A stretch of 64,000 nt of DNA from Streptomyces sp. NBC_01446 (GCF_026340095.1 NZ_JAPEPO010000002.1:1240001-1304000), one strand, 5' to 3'. Positions 1 through 8,675 are shown, counted from the stretch's first letter. Numbers and translations are program-made. The notes: generated by a model not told the origin, from the sequence alone.

Positions 1-761
1 CCGTGCCGTCGATGGTGATCTGCTCACTGCTCGGGGTGCCCTACGCCGATCACGACTTCTTCGAGGAGCAGTCACGGCGGCTGCTGCGCGGGCCAGACGT
101 GACGGACACGGAGGCCGCGCGCGAGCAGCTCGACGCGTACCTGGGCTCGTTGATCGACCGCAAGCGGCGTGAGCCGGGCGACGGACTGCTCGACGACCTC
201 ATCCACCGCGGGCCGGACGAGAAGGAGATCGACCGAGAGGAACTGATCAGCCTCGCCACGATCCTGCTGATCGCGGGGCACGAGACCACGGCGAACATGA
301 TCTCGCTCGGCACGTTCACCCTGCTCCGCCATCCGGACCGGCTGGAGGAGCTGCGCTCCGCAGACTCACTGCTGCCCGCCGCGGTCGAGGAACTGCTGCG
401 CTTCCTGTCCATCGCGGACGGCATCCTGCGAGTCGCCACTGAGGACATCGAGGTCGCGGGCGAGACCATCCGGGCGGACGACGGGGTCGTCTTTTCCACC
501 TCGCTCATCAACCGCGACGACGACAGCTTCACGGCCCCCGACTCCCTCGACTGGCACCGTCCCACGCGTCACCACCTCGCGTTCGGCTACGGAGTCCACC
601 AGTGTCTGGGGCAGAACCTGGCACGGGCCGAGATGGAGATCGCGCTGCGGTCGCTGTTCGCGCGGCTGCCGGGGCTGCGCCTCGCGGCGCCCGCCGAGGA
701 GATCCCGTTCAAGCCGGGCGACACGATCCAGGGCATGCTCGAACTCCCAGTCACCTGGTGA
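1..761 (+). CDS. cytochrome P450 (CYP105-like), 5' end outside window
   Basis: About 250 C-terminal residues of a class I bacterial P450 are present; the reading frame is open to the window edge, so the true start lies upstream. Visible motifs are the I-helix oxygen-activation motif AGHETT, the K-helix ExxR (EELLR), and the heme-ligand loop FGYGVHQCLGQ with the cysteine thiolate ligand. The sequence around SMVICSLLGVPYADHDFF is typical of CYP105. The ferredoxin gene about 110 bases downstream is the usual CYP105 partner and probably supplies electrons. Substrate cannot be told from sequence; CYP105 members often hydroxylate xenobiotics or secondary metabolites. Confidence 0.93.
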   Translation, partial: VPSMVICSLLGVPYADHDFFEEQSRRLLRGPDVTDTEAAREQLDAYLGSLIDRKRREPGDGLLDDLIHRGPDEKEIDREELISLATILLIAGHETTANMISLGTFTLLRHPDRLEELRSADSLLPAAVEELLRFLSIADGILRVATEDIEVAGETIRADDGVVFSTSLINRDDDSFTAPDSLDWHRPTRHHLAFGYGVHQCLGQNLARAEMEIALRSLFARLPGLRLAAPAEEIPFKPGDTIQGMLELPVTW

Positions 762-818
762 CCGCCCGAGCCGCCAGATCCGAACCCGGGCGGTGACACC
801 AACCCCCAGGGACTCACG

Positions 819-846
819 CCTGACAACCGAACCCTGACAACCGAAC
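819..846. repeat. 14-bp perfect tandem repeat
   Basis: The unit CCTGACAACCGAAC occurs twice with no spacer in the gap between the P450 and its ferredoxin. It lies upstream of the ferredoxin ribosome site. No hairpin is formed, and function is unknown. Confidence 0.8.
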
Positions 847-871
847 TCAAGCCGTGAGAGAGGCGCAGACC

Positions 872-1066
872 GTGCGGATCCGGATCGACAAGGACAGCTG
901 TGTGGGTGCGGGCATGTGCGCACTGACGGCGCCGAACGTGTTCACGCAGGACGACGACGGCTTCAGCGAGGTGCTGGAGGGCCGCGACGACGGGGCCGGC
1001 GACCCGCTGGCGCGGGAGGCGGCCCGCGCCTGTCCGGTGCGGGCCATCACCGTCGCCGACGACTGA
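872..1066 (+). CDS. 3Fe-4S ferredoxin, P450 partner
   Basis: Small acidic ferredoxin of 64 residues, likely the electron donor to the P450 encoded just upstream. It has the single-cluster pattern CVGAGMC near the N-terminus and a distal CPV cysteine; alanine or glycine in place of the fourth ligand is typical of 3Fe-4S ferredoxins coupled to CYP105 enzymes. I chose GTG at 872 because GAGAGAGG lies 8 bases before it and family members begin with a short VRIRIDKD-like strand. An in-frame GTG at 854 would add six residues but lacks a ribosome site. Confidence 0.9.
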   Translation: MRIRIDKDSCVGAGMCALTAPNVFTQDDDGFSEVLEGRDDGAGDPLAREAARACPVRAITVADD

Positions 1067-1076
1067 GGTCCCCTGC

Positions 1077-1949
1077 TCAGGCGGGCGGTACGACGGCCAC
1101 CGGGCAGGGCGCGTGGTGCATCACGGCGTGCGCGACGGACCCGATGCGGGACCCGACGGCCGAGCGACGGGCGCGGCGGCCCACGACCACCAGCTGGGCC
1201 CCCGCACCCGACGCGAGAAGGACCTGGCCGGCGCTGCCGATCTCGACGTGCTCCACCACCGGCACGTCGGGATACCGCGCGCGCAGCGGTTCGAGCGCCT
1301 CGCCGAGCGCCTTCCTCTCGTACGGCTCCATGCCGCCGGCCTCGTCGAGCAGCTTCAGTGAGGCGGGGCTGTACGCGTACAGGGCCGGCAGGGTCCACGC
1401 GCGGACGACCTTGAGGGTCGCGCCGCGTGCGGACGCGGCGGCGAAGGCGAACTCGAGGACCGCGCGGCTGTCCTCGGGCACGCCCTCCTGGCCGACGACG
1501 ATCTCGCGGCCCGCCGCCTCCGGTTCGGCGCGGTCGTCGGCCCTGACCAGGACGACGGGCCGCGCCGACTCGGCGATGACCTGCTGCCCGACCGACCCGA
1601 CGAGGAAGCCGACGAGCGCGCCGTGTCCCCGCGAGCCGAGGACGAGGAACTCCGCGTCCGCGGCGGCTCCGAGGAGCGCGGGAACGGCTGCGTCGGACGG
1701 GGACTCGACGGACACCGGCAGCCGGGGGTGACCGCTCGCCACGGCGCGCCCGGCCTCGTCGGCCACACTTCTGGCCCAATCGGCCTGCGCCGCGGCATCG
1801 GGCGCGGACGCCGCCACATCCGGCAGCGGGGACCAGGCGTGCAGGAGGCGCAGCCCGTACCCACGGCGGACCGCTTCCCGCGCCGCCCACGCCGCGGCGG
1901 CCGAACTCTCCGGCGATCCGTCCACTCCCGCGGTGATCCAGCGGTCCAT
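1077..1949 (-). CDS. tandem-domain universal stress protein
   Basis: Cytoplasmic protein with two Usp (UspA-fold) domains, residues about 1-140 and 150-290. Each domain ends with the glycine-rich nucleotide loop: GSRGHGALVGFLVGSVGQQV in domain 1 and GRRARRSAVGSRIGSVAHAV in domain 2. Domain 1 fits the ATP-binding pattern better; in domain 2 the first glycines are replaced by arginines. Tandem Usp proteins are common in actinomycetes and are often induced by hypoxia or stationary phase. The gene is convergent with the ferredoxin gene and preceded by GGAGAGG. No operon partner. Confidence 0.92.
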   Translation of the reverse strand: MDRWITAGVDGSPESSAAAAWAAREAVRRGYGLRLLHAWSPLPDVAASAPDAAAQADWARSVADEAGRAVASGHPRLPVSVESPSDAAVPALLGAAADAEFLVLGSRGHGALVGFLVGSVGQQVIAESARPVVLVRADDRAEPEAAGREIVVGQEGVPEDSRAVLEFAFAAASARGATLKVVRAWTLPALYAYSPASLKLLDEAGGMEPYERKALGEALEPLRARYPDVPVVEHVEIGSAGQVLLASGAGAQLVVVGRRARRSAVGSRIGSVAHAVMHHAPCPVAVVPPA

Positions 1950-2022
1950 GCGCCTGCCTCTCCGTCACTGATCAGGTCCCGACCAGTGTGCGTCAGCGAG
2001 GCGGACAACACGCCAGAACGCC

Positions 2023-3306
2023 CTAGGCGCGGCTGCCTGCGGCGCCGGTGGGTGCCGCGACCACGTCGCCGAGGAACTGCGACCAGCCACCCTTGGGTGC
2101 CTCTCCGACCTCCAGCGAGCGGAGCCGGTCGAGCACGTTCGGATCCTGGACGTCCAGCCAGTCGACGAACTGCCGGAAGGAGACGAGACGTACGTCCTTC
2201 TTGCCGGCGATCTCCTTGAACGCGGCCTCGACGGCGTCCATGTAGATGCCGCCGTTCCAGTCCTCGAAGTGGTTGCCGACGAAGAACGGCGCCCGATTCG
2301 TCTCGTACGCCCTCTTGAAGCCTGCGAGGTACGACTCGGTGGCCTGCTGGCGCCAGGCCGCGTAGTTGTAGGACGGCCCTCGCGTGGAGTTCTTCGACTG
2401 GTTGGCCAGGATGTTGTAGTCCATCGAGAGGACCTCGAAGGTGTGGCCGGGGAACGGGATGCCCTGGAGCGGCAGGTCCCACAGTCCCTGCCGCTTCCCG
2501 GGCCAGCGCTGGACACCGCCGGGCGACGAGGCGTCGTAGCGCCAGCCCAGCTCGCGGGCGGTGGGCAGCAGGTTGTCCTGGCCGAGCAGACAGGGTGTGC
2601 GGCCGCCGATGAGCTCCTTGTCGTAGTCGAACGGCAGGGGGTCGTCGTCGTGCCAACCCGTGTTCGTACGCCAGGTCTTGACGAACGAGTTCGCCTGCTC
2701 GATCTCGCTGCGCCACTGCGCGGGCGTCCAGTTGGCGACGGACCCGGAGCCGGCGCAGAAGTGGCCGTTGAAATGGGTGCCGATCTCGTGGCCGTCCAGC
2801 CAGGCCTGCCGGGTGTACTTCAGCGTCTCCTTGAGGTGCGCGTCGGTGAGGTATCCGATGTCGGAGGCGCCTACGGGGTTGTTGGGCGGGTCGTAGAGGC
2901 GCTTCTTCGACTCGGGCAGGAGGTACACGCCCGACAGGAAGAACGTCATGTGGGCGCCGTGGTTCTCGGCCAGTTCGAGGAAGCGCGGGAAGAGACCGTT
3001 GCCGACCTCGCCCGCACCGTCCCAGGAGAAGATCACGAACTGCGGCGGCGTCTGGCCGGGTTCGAGGGGGACGGGCGCCTCGGGCTGCCTCGGCTGCTTG
3101 CCGGTGTACGCCGTCGAACCGTCACCGATCAGCTGGGGCGCGGCCTTCCTGCCCGGGTGGGCGCCCCGGTCTGGCTGGCGGCCGGGGCCCGCGGGCGGTC
3201 GGTCCGCGTCCTTGCCCGTTCCGCATCCGGCGAGACCCGCGGCAGCGGCGCCCAGGCCGATCCCGAGTCCCAGACCCACGGCTCCCCTGCGGGTGATCTC
3301 ACTCAT
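2023..3306 (-). CDS. secreted polysaccharide deacetylase-like protein (Tat/lipobox)
   Basis: Exported protein of about 427 residues. The N-terminus MSEITRRGAVGLGLG has a twin arginine, a hydrophobic stretch and a lipobox LAGC, so it is probably a Tat-exported lipoprotein. The body resembles the NodB-fold polysaccharide deacetylase family: SWDGAG near residue 110 carries the acidic residue, HMTFFLSG follows, and GHEIGTHFNGHF gives the H-x3-H zinc-ligand pattern. Start at 3306 puts the twin arginine directly after the start; an upstream ATG at 3312 is equally possible and a longer frame to 3369 is unlikely. The substrate could be peptidoglycan or another N-acetylated glycan. Activity is unproven, as many actinobacterial members are divergent. 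Confidence 0.85.
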   Translation of the reverse strand: MSEITRRGAVGLGLGIGLGAAAAGLAGCGTGKDADRPPAGPGRQPDRGAHPGRKAAPQLIGDGSTAYTGKQPRQPEAPVPLEPGQTPPQFVIFSWDGAGEVGNGLFPRFLELAENHGAHMTFFLSGVYLLPESKKRLYDPPNNPVGASDIGYLTDAHLKETLKYTRQAWLDGHEIGTHFNGHFCAGSGSVANWTPAQWRSEIEQANSFVKTWRTNTGWHDDDPLPFDYDKELIGGRTPCLLGQDNLLPTARELGWRYDASSPGGVQRWPGKRQGLWDLPLQGIPFPGHTFEVLSMDYNILANQSKNSTRGPSYNYAAWRQQATESYLAGFKRAYETNRAPFFVGNHFEDWNGGIYMDAVEAAFKEIAGKKDVRLVSFRQFVDWLDVQDPNVLDRLRSLEVGEAPKGGWSQFLGDVVAAPTGAAGSRA

Positions 3307-3480
3307 CGGCATCCCAACCCGCGTCCGCGAGGGACGCGTTGCGCAGCCCCCTGACAACACACGCACCATAAATCGGCTAAACCGACAAATAGTCCATTTA
3401 GGTCGGCGCGGCGGGCAAAGCGCCGCCTAAAGCGCCGGCCGGGCCGGAGCCCGCAGGCCGGGAGGGGGTCCGATGTCGGG

Positions 3481-4821
3481 TCAGCTCGCGTCGGGGTCGC
3501 CGACGACCTTCCCCGGGTTGAACAGGTCCAGCGGGTCAAGGGTGTTCTTCACCGCGCGCTGCACCGCGCAGACCTCGGGGCCGAGTTCCTGCCGCATGCC
3601 GCCCCGCTTGAGCAGGCCGACGCCGTGTTCCCCGGTGACCGTGCCGCCCGCGGCGATCGCCGCGCCGAGCAGCTCCTCGAACGCGGCCTGCGCCGCACGG
3701 CGCGCCTCGGCGTCGCCGGGCGGGGTGATCAGGAGCGGGTGGAGGTTGCCGTCCCCCGCGTGCGCGATGGTCGCGATCCGCACCCCGTGCCGCTGCCCGA
3801 TCTCCTCGACGGTGGCAAGCATGGCGGGCACGGCCGAGCGGGGTACGCAGATGTCCTCGGTCAGCACGGGGCCCAGACGTTCGAGGGCCGGGTAGGCGAG
3901 CCTGCGGACGTCGAACAGGGCCTCGGCCTCGACGGCGTCGGTGGACTGTTCGGCCCAGAGCGCTCCCGCGTCCGTGAACGCCTCGGCGACCGCGGCCGCC
4001 TCCGCCGCGCCCGCGTCACCCGGCGCGTCGATCCGTGCCAGGAGCAGCGCGGCGGCGCCGGGTTCGATCCCGAGGTGCTTCCAGTCCTCGACGGCCTGCA
4101 TGCAATGCCGGTCGAGGAGTTCCAGGGCGGCGGGCTGGAGGCCGCGCCGGGTGCACAGCGCGACGGCGGCGCCCGCCGCGACGAGGCCGTCGAAGGCGCC
4201 GACGACGGTGCGGGGTTCGGCGGCGGGCGCGGGACGAAGCCGTAGCGTGATCTCGGTGATCACTCCGAAGGTGCCTTCCGAGCCGACGAACAGGCCGGTC
4301 AGGTCGTAGCCGCTGACACCCTTCGTGGTGCGCCGGCCGAACCGGACGCGGCTGCCGTACTCGCCCGCGGGCCCGCCCATCACGGCTTCGAGGCCGATCA
4401 CGTAGTCGCGGGTAACGCCGTACTTGAGGCAGCACAGGCCGCCGGCGTTCGTCGACACGTTGCCGCCGATGGTCGACCAGGGGGCGCTGGCCGGGTCCGG
4501 CGGGTACCAGAGGCCGTGCTCGGCGACGGCCGCCTTCAGGTCGTTGTTGACGACGCCGGGCTGTACGACGGCGAGCAGGTTCTCGGTGTCGATCTCCAGG
4601 ATGCGGTTCATCCTCGACAGGTCGAGGACCAGGCAGCCGTCGGTGGCGTTCGCGCCGCCCGAGAGCCCGGTTCCGGCACCGCGGGTCACGACGGGTACGG
4701 ACAGCGCGGCACAGGCGCGCACCACCTGCTGCACTTCGCCGGCGTCCGTCACCCGGACCGCCGCGAGCGCCCGGCCCACCGGCGCCCATTCCGCGTCGTC
4801 GTGGCTGAGCCCGGACAGCAC
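3481..4821 (-). CDS. FAD-linked oxidase, GlcD-like (glycolate/D-lactate dehydrogenase family)
   Basis: FAD-binding PCMH-type oxidase. The nucleotide motif VVTRGAGTGLSGGANA is near residue 45 and the C-terminal FAD-oxidase domain ends with GEHGVGLLKRG. Members oxidise 2-hydroxyacids such as glycolate or D-lactate; the exact substrate is not clear. The first in-frame standard start is GTG at 4821, but 27 further codons upstream are open and encode a segment (ELLNDLAKALPGLTLI) that aligns with the N-terminus of GlcD. That extension would begin at an ATC codon at 4902 with GAGGAG 8 bases before it. The true protein may therefore be about 473 residues. Confidence 0.88.
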   Translation of the reverse strand: MLSGLSHDDAEWAPVGRALAAVRVTDAGEVQQVVRACAALSVPVVTRGAGTGLSGGANATDGCLVLDLSRMNRILEIDTENLLAVVQPGVVNNDLKAAVAEHGLWYPPDPASAPWSTIGGNVSTNAGGLCCLKYGVTRDYVIGLEAVMGGPAGEYGSRVRFGRRTTKGVSGYDLTGLFVGSEGTFGVITEITLRLRPAPAAEPRTVVGAFDGLVAAGAAVALCTRRGLQPAALELLDRHCMQAVEDWKHLGIEPGAAALLLARIDAPGDAGAAEAAAVAEAFTDAGALWAEQSTDAVEAEALFDVRRLAYPALERLGPVLTEDICVPRSAVPAMLATVEEIGQRHGVRIATIAHAGDGNLHPLLITPPGDAEARRAAQAAFEELLGAAIAAGGTVTGEHGVGLLKRGGMRQELGPEVCAVQRAVKNTLDPLDLFNPGKVVGDPDAS

Positions 4822-4933
4822 GTCGCCGTCCTCGATCAGCGTGAGGCCCGGCAGCGCCTTGGCCAGGTCGTTCAGGAGCTCGCGGTCGGGTGCCGTGTCG
4901 ATGTCGTCGTCTCCTCGCGCGAGAACCGTTCGA

Positions 4934-5380
4934 TTACGGTCGCAGTCTAAAGACGGCCTTGATCCACTTCCCGACCGGCACCCGCTCCACGATGACCTCG
5001 GTGGCGAGGGCGTGGACTATCTCGAGACCGTGCCCGCCGATGCGCGCCGGGTCCTTGACGAAGAGGCGGGGCACGGCGGCGCTGCTGTCGTAGACGGTGA
5101 CGGCCACTTCGTCCTTCGATCCCTCGAGATCGAGGACGTACGGACCGTGGCTGTGACGGTCCGCGTTGGTGACGAGCTCGCTGACCAGGAGCAGCAGATC
5201 ACCGCGGGACCTGGCGTCGATCAGGGCGCACCACTCGGACCGCAGCTGTTCGAGGAACACCTCGGCGAAGGCGCGCGCGTCTGCGATGCAGCCCGGCTCT
5301 CCGGTGTACTGCGTCGCCCGGCGCAGTGGCTCGGCGGCAGCACCGGTCGGCATCAAGGCTCCGTCCAGGTACTCGGTCAT
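4934..5380 (-). CDS. RsbW-like ATP-binding anti-sigma regulatory kinase
   Basis: A 148-residue GHKL/HATPase_c_2 protein. The N-box LLLVSELVTNADRHS (Asn contacts Mg-ATP) and the G-box GGHGLEIV are both present. Streptomycetes carry dozens of such short kinases, which bind sigma factors or phosphorylate anti-anti-sigma partners. No sigma or antagonist gene is adjacent, so the partner is unknown. The gene runs in the same direction as the FAD oxidase, about 30 bases from its possible ATC start. Confidence 0.88.
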   Translation of the reverse strand: MTEYLDGALMPTGAAAEPLRRATQYTGEPGCIADARAFAEVFLEQLRSEWCALIDARSRGDLLLLVSELVTNADRHSHGPYVLDLEGSKDEVAVTVYDSSAAVPRLFVKDPARIGGHGLEIVHALATEVIVERVPVGKWIKAVFRLRP

Positions 5381-5464
5381 GCGGTTCTCTCAATGGAATC
5401 GATCGGCACAGTAACTCCCCTGCAGACCTCCTGATACCCAGTGGCGCGCGCGGCAGTCATAACC

Positions 5465-5503
5465 GGCCGGAACGGGCGGCAGGGCATGCCGCCCGTTCCG
5501 GTC
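5465..5503 (-). terminator. hairpin terminator after the I36 operon
   Basis: Perfect 14-bp arms CCGGAACGGGCGGC and GCCGCCCGTTCCGG with a 7-base loop, lying 20 bases after the last stop codon of the operon. No U-tract, as usual in streptomycetes. Confidence 0.75.
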
Positions 5504-5523
5504 CGGTCACGCGGTGCGCGAGG

Positions 5524-5901
5524 TCAGCAGCTCATTTTCCACGTATGGGAGTCGCCGCTGTCGTTGCCCCAGCTGTCGGAGGCGATCTCCTGGCCCGGGG
5601 CGAGGCAGACAGTGCCGAGACCGACGAGGCCCGGGTTCTCGTAGACCTGCACGTGATCCTTGATGCCGGGGCCCGAAATGCCATGGTTCGCCCAGGAGGA
5701 GTCCTGGTCCTGGATGGGGTCCTCCCAGTCGTGGTCGTCGCCCGACCAGTTGGTGCGCTGACCGCCGAAGTTCGCGTCCGTCCAGGCACAGAACTGGCCG
5801 CTGGGGCACGAGGCGCCGAAGGCGGAGGACGAGGTGGCGACGGCGCCGCCGAAGGCGAGGGCGACGGCCGCGAGGAGCGCGGCGGAGTTCTTGATGATCA
5901 C
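5524..5901 (-). CDS. secreted peptidase inhibitor family I36-like protein
   Basis: A 125-residue secreted protein with a Sec signal peptide (MIIKNSAALLAAVALAFGGA, cleavage probably near AFGA-SC). The mature part starts SCPSGQFCAWTDANFGG, the hallmark of the I36 (SMPI-like) fold: short beta-barrel, paired cysteines, aromatic and glycine-rich strands. SMPI inhibits metalloproteases, but most Streptomyces homologues are untested. It is the last gene of a three-gene operon; its start overlaps the stop of the lipoprotein gene by four bases (ATGA). Confidence 0.85.
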   Translation of the reverse strand: MIIKNSAALLAAVALAFGGAVATSSSAFGASCPSGQFCAWTDANFGGQRTNWSGDDHDWEDPIQDQDSSWANHGISGPGIKDHVQVYENPGLVGLGTVCLAPGQEIASDSWGNDSGDSHTWKMSC

Positions 5902-6485
5902 TGCGTCTCTTTCTCTTGCTGCTGAATCGGCTGTTGCTGCTTCTGCTGCTTCTGGTGGGCGAGGAGGCTCCTCGCGCGGTTCAGGGCGTGCTCCCGAAGG
6001 CGCTCCCAGTCCGCGACTTCGGTGCGGTGTCCGGCCCGTACCGAGGCGAGGCTGGTCTTGCGGTAGGCCGCTTCGGGCTTGAGGTTGTTGACGACGGTCG
6101 AGACCTGGAACCAGCGGCGCTGGTCGCCGTAGAGGGCGCGCTGTGCCGAGGCCAGGCAGCCGTCGGTGTGGGCGCGCACGGAGTATCCGGTCGGCAGCCT
6201 CAGGGAGAGTTCCGTGCGTCCGGCGCCGAAGAGGGCGTCGGCCAGGTGTTCCTCCTGAGCCTGCGTGCCGGGCCGTCTGCCGGGGCGCGGCGGCGTGAGT
6301 CCCTGCGCGGTGAGGCAGCGGTCGGTCAGGAGCTGGGTGGCTGCCTTGACGGTGTCGTCCGGGGAGAGTGCGGGCCCGGGGTCCCGGGCCGCGCAGCCGG
6401 TGACGAGCAGCCCGGCCAGGGACAGCGGGCCGAGCACGGTGAACACCAGGAACGGCCGTGCCCAGGGGCGCGGTCGGTGGGTCAT
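5898..6485 (-). CDS. putative lipoprotein of unknown function in I36 operon
   Basis: Lipoprotein of 195 residues: short basic N-terminus, hydrophobic segment, then lipobox VTGC at about residue 30. The mature part is mostly helical and ends in a Gln/Lys-rich tail (HQKQQKQQQP). I do not recognise the family. Start at 6485 puts the signal directly at the N-terminus; the longer frame up to 6629 runs into the neighbouring gene. It sits 7 bases after the upstream I36-like gene and overlaps the downstream one, so all three are probably cotranscribed and act at the cell surface. Confidence 0.75.
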   Translation of the reverse strand: MTHRPRPWARPFLVFTVLGPLSLAGLLVTGCAARDPGPALSPDDTVKAATQLLTDRCLTAQGLTPPRPGRRPGTQAQEEHLADALFGAGRTELSLRLPTGYSVRAHTDGCLASAQRALYGDQRRWFQVSTVVNNLKPEAAYRKTSLASVRAGHRTEVADWERLREHALNRARSLLAHQKQQKQQQPIQQQEKETQ

Positions 6486-6492
6486 CGGCGGA

Positions 6493-6885
6493 TCAGCCCG
6501 CTTCGCATCCCATCTTGTTGTCGCTGACGCCGTCGAACTTGGTGGCCCATGCCTCCCAGTTCTCGTCGTAGTCGTCCTTGCGGATCTCGCGGTAGAGGCA
6601 GCTGTTACCCGGCCCGTAGCTGATCGCATAGACGGTGCCGTCGACGCGGGAGTCGAAGGAGTAGGCGTGGCGCTGAGTGCCGTTCTCCGCCTCGGCGTAG
6701 CCGGGTGGCGCGTAACACCAGGCCTGGCCGTGCTGGCCCGCCTCGGTCCAGAAGCAGACCTGTCCAGGGCCCGCGGCGCGCGCGGAACCGGCCGGCGCGG
6801 TGGCGACGGCGGTCGGGGCGGCGAGGGTCAGCGCGGCGGCGACGCCGACGAGAGCGGTGGTGAGCAAGACAGTGCTGCGGTGCAT
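6493..6885 (-). CDS. secreted I36-like cysteine-containing protein
   Basis: A 130-residue secreted protein. The signal peptide MHRSTVLLTTALVGVAAALT is followed by an Ala/Pro region, then GQVCFWTEAGQHGQAWCY, which resembles the N-terminal strand of I36-family proteins. Cysteines also occur at NSCLYRE and at the C-terminus (KMGCEAG). GGAG lies 8 bases before ATG 6885, which decides the start. It is the first gene of the operon with the lipoprotein and the second I36-like protein. Inhibitor function is inferred from fold resemblance only. Confidence 0.78.
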   Translation of the reverse strand: MHRSTVLLTTALVGVAAALTLAAPTAVATAPAGSARAAGPGQVCFWTEAGQHGQAWCYAPPGYAEAENGTQRHAYSFDSRVDGTVYAISYGPGNSCLYREIRKDDYDENWEAWATKFDGVSDNKMGCEAG

Positions 6886-7002
6886 TCGAGCGGCTCCGAA
6901 AGTGTGGTGACGGCGCTGTGCAGGACCACAATCCCCCGGCGTTTGTGCAGGTAAGCGCGGCGCCACCCGTACCGGCTACTAGTCATATCGACGCCGCGTC
7001 GA

Positions 7003-7419
7003 TCATGGGTGGGGAACGAGCGCGGCCCTGGACGCGCGGGTGCGCTGCATCCGCAGGGCGTCGACCGACTCGGCGAGGAACTCGTATTCCGTGGTGTCGT
7101 CGCGAGTGATCAGCCGGACGAGTTTCCCGTCGGCGAGTTCCTCGGCCACTTGTTCCTGCCGCTCGCTATCGCCGCACCAGTCACGCAGCGCGCCCGGCAC
7201 ATCGGGGACGGTGTCGGCGACCGGTGCAATGGCGTGTTCGGGGAAATGCGGATTGCCGGGGCGCGGATCGAGCCGTTCGGCTATCCAGGAAGCGCGGTCG
7301 CGCAGCCACCACATCGCGAGCGGCAGAGTGGGCGCGCGATACGTTCCGAGCGGTACGCCGACGCGCCGACCGCCGCAGATTCCGTACGCGGTGACATGGC
7401 ACAGGAATTCCTCGTGCAC
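7003..7419 (-). CDS. conserved Streptomyces hypothetical protein
   Basis: A 138-residue soluble protein without signal peptide. MHEEFLCHVTAYGICGG followed by VGVPLGTYRAPT is a pattern I associate with a widespread Streptomyces family of unknown function. The middle has WLRDRASWIAERLDP and the end RDDTTEYEFLAE. No catalytic motif is evident. It stands alone between the I36 operon and the divergent DinB-like gene; the 270 bases between 7420 and 7689 show no other gene. Confidence 0.7.
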   Translation of the reverse strand: MHEEFLCHVTAYGICGGRRVGVPLGTYRAPTLPLAMWWLRDRASWIAERLDPRPGNPHFPEHAIAPVADTVPDVPGALRDWCGDSERQEQVAEELADGKLVRLITRDDTTEYEFLAESVDALRMQRTRASRAALVPHP

Positions 7420-7689
7420 GTTCTCCCCCGTCGCGTCGTTCGCCGCCCTGCAGGCCTCACTTTCATTCCGTGCGATGTGCGTGATCCGTGTGGGTGCGCC
7501 GGGCCGGACCGGCGGAGTGATCTATTTGTCGGGCATCATTCAACTTCCTCAGAAGACGAGTATCGACACTTCCGACGCGCTGTCACCATGCCTTTCTGGC
7601 CAGTCTCCTGGCATATTCAGAGCGCCGAATGGCCGGAAGGGAACGGGTGCGCGGGTGTGAAATCCCCGCCATCGAGGAAGCAGCACGTC

Positions 7690-8199
7690 ATGCACTCCAA
7701 GGACGTTCTCACCGACGCATTCGGACGGGTCCACGAAACGGTTCACTCGGCGGTGGAAGATCTTTCCGCCGAGGAACTCAACACCCGCCTCAATGACGAC
7801 TCGAACTCGATCGCGTGGCTGATCTGGCACCTCTCACGCGTGCAGGACGATCACATCTCCGACGCTTTCCGCACCGATCAGGTCTGGCTCGCCGACGGCT
7901 GGGCCGACCGCTTCGATCTCGCCCTGCCGCCCTCCGACACGGGATACGGCCACAGCGACAAGCAAGTGGCCAAGGTGCAGGTCCCGTCGGCCGATCTGCT
8001 GCTCGGCTACTTCGACGCCGTGCACGAGCGCACCCTCTCCCACGTGGCAGGACTGACCGACGCCGACCTGGACCAGGTGATCGACGACACCTGGTCGCCG
8101 CCGGTCAGGCTGGGCGTGCGGCTGGTGAGCGTCATCTCGGACGATCTCCAGCACTCGGGACAGGCCGCCTATGTCCGCGGGATTCTCGAGCGCCTCTGA
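7690..8199 (+). CDS. DinB/DUF664-family protein
   Basis: A 169-residue four-helix DinB-like protein. Histidines positioned as metal ligands appear in WHLSRVQDDHISD (residues 49-61) and in DDLQHSGQAA near the C-terminus. In actinomycetes many members are mycothiol-dependent transferases or maleylpyruvate isomerase relatives; the reaction here is unknown. ATG at 7690 is preceded by GAGGAAG at 9 bases. Monocistronic, ended by the hairpin at 8325. Confidence 0.85.
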   Translation: MHSKDVLTDAFGRVHETVHSAVEDLSAEELNTRLNDDSNSIAWLIWHLSRVQDDHISDAFRTDQVWLADGWADRFDLALPPSDTGYGHSDKQVAKVQVPSADLLLGYFDAVHERTLSHVAGLTDADLDQVIDDTWSPPVRLGVRLVSVISDDLQHSGQAAYVRGILERL

Positions 8200-8324
8200 G
8201 ACCCGGCGCGCGCCCCGTGTGAACCGGACGCACCCAGTCACTGCGTTCGCACGCTTCCAGCCATCGGAACGACGCAGTCCACTACGAGGGGAACCCCGCA
8301 CAGGATTGACGGCTCCTGCGCGGA

Positions 8325-8368
8325 GGGGCCGCCGGCCACTCCCTACCCACGCCCAGGCCGGCGGCCCC
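8325..8368. terminator. bidirectional hairpin terminator
   Basis: Perfect 13-bp arms GGGGCCGCCGGCC and GGCCGGCGGCCCC separated by 18 bases, between the convergent DinB-like and DUF1905 genes. Confidence 0.75.
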
Positions 8369-8387
8369 GTTCACCCACTCACCGGCG

Positions 8388-8675
8388 TCAGCTCCCGAGC
8401 CGCTCCTCGAGCCGGATCGTGACGCGGTCCCCCGCCTCCTTGCCGATCGCCTTGCGCACCTCGGCCTTGACGGGCAGCTTGTGCCGCCCGTCCCCCAGAG
8501 CCATGAAAGAGCTCCGGAACGGATGCCCGTCGACCGTGCCCCTGACCTTGACCAGACCGCGCGTCCCGAAGAAGGCGGCCGATCCGGGCCATACGACATA
8601 GGTCCAGCCGCCTTCGTTCGGACTCTTCTCCAGGACGGCGCTGAACTCCTCGTTCAGGGTGCTGGACGTGCTCAT
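8388..8675 (-). CDS. DUF1905 domain protein
   Basis: A 95-residue protein consisting of a single DUF1905 beta-barrel. Characteristic stretches are WTYVVWPGSAAFFGTRGLVKV and GHPFRSSFMALGDGRHKLPV, followed by EVRKAIGKEAGDRVTI. DUF1905 often occurs alone or fused to a YdeI/OmpD-associated domain; biochemical role is unknown. ATG 8675 is preceded by GAGGAGG at 5-8 bases. Divergent from the chitinase. Confidence 0.85.
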   Translation of the reverse strand: MSTSSTLNEEFSAVLEKSPNEGGWTYVVWPGSAAFFGTRGLVKVRGTVDGHPFRSSFMALGDGRHKLPVKAEVRKAIGKEAGDRVTIRLEERLGS

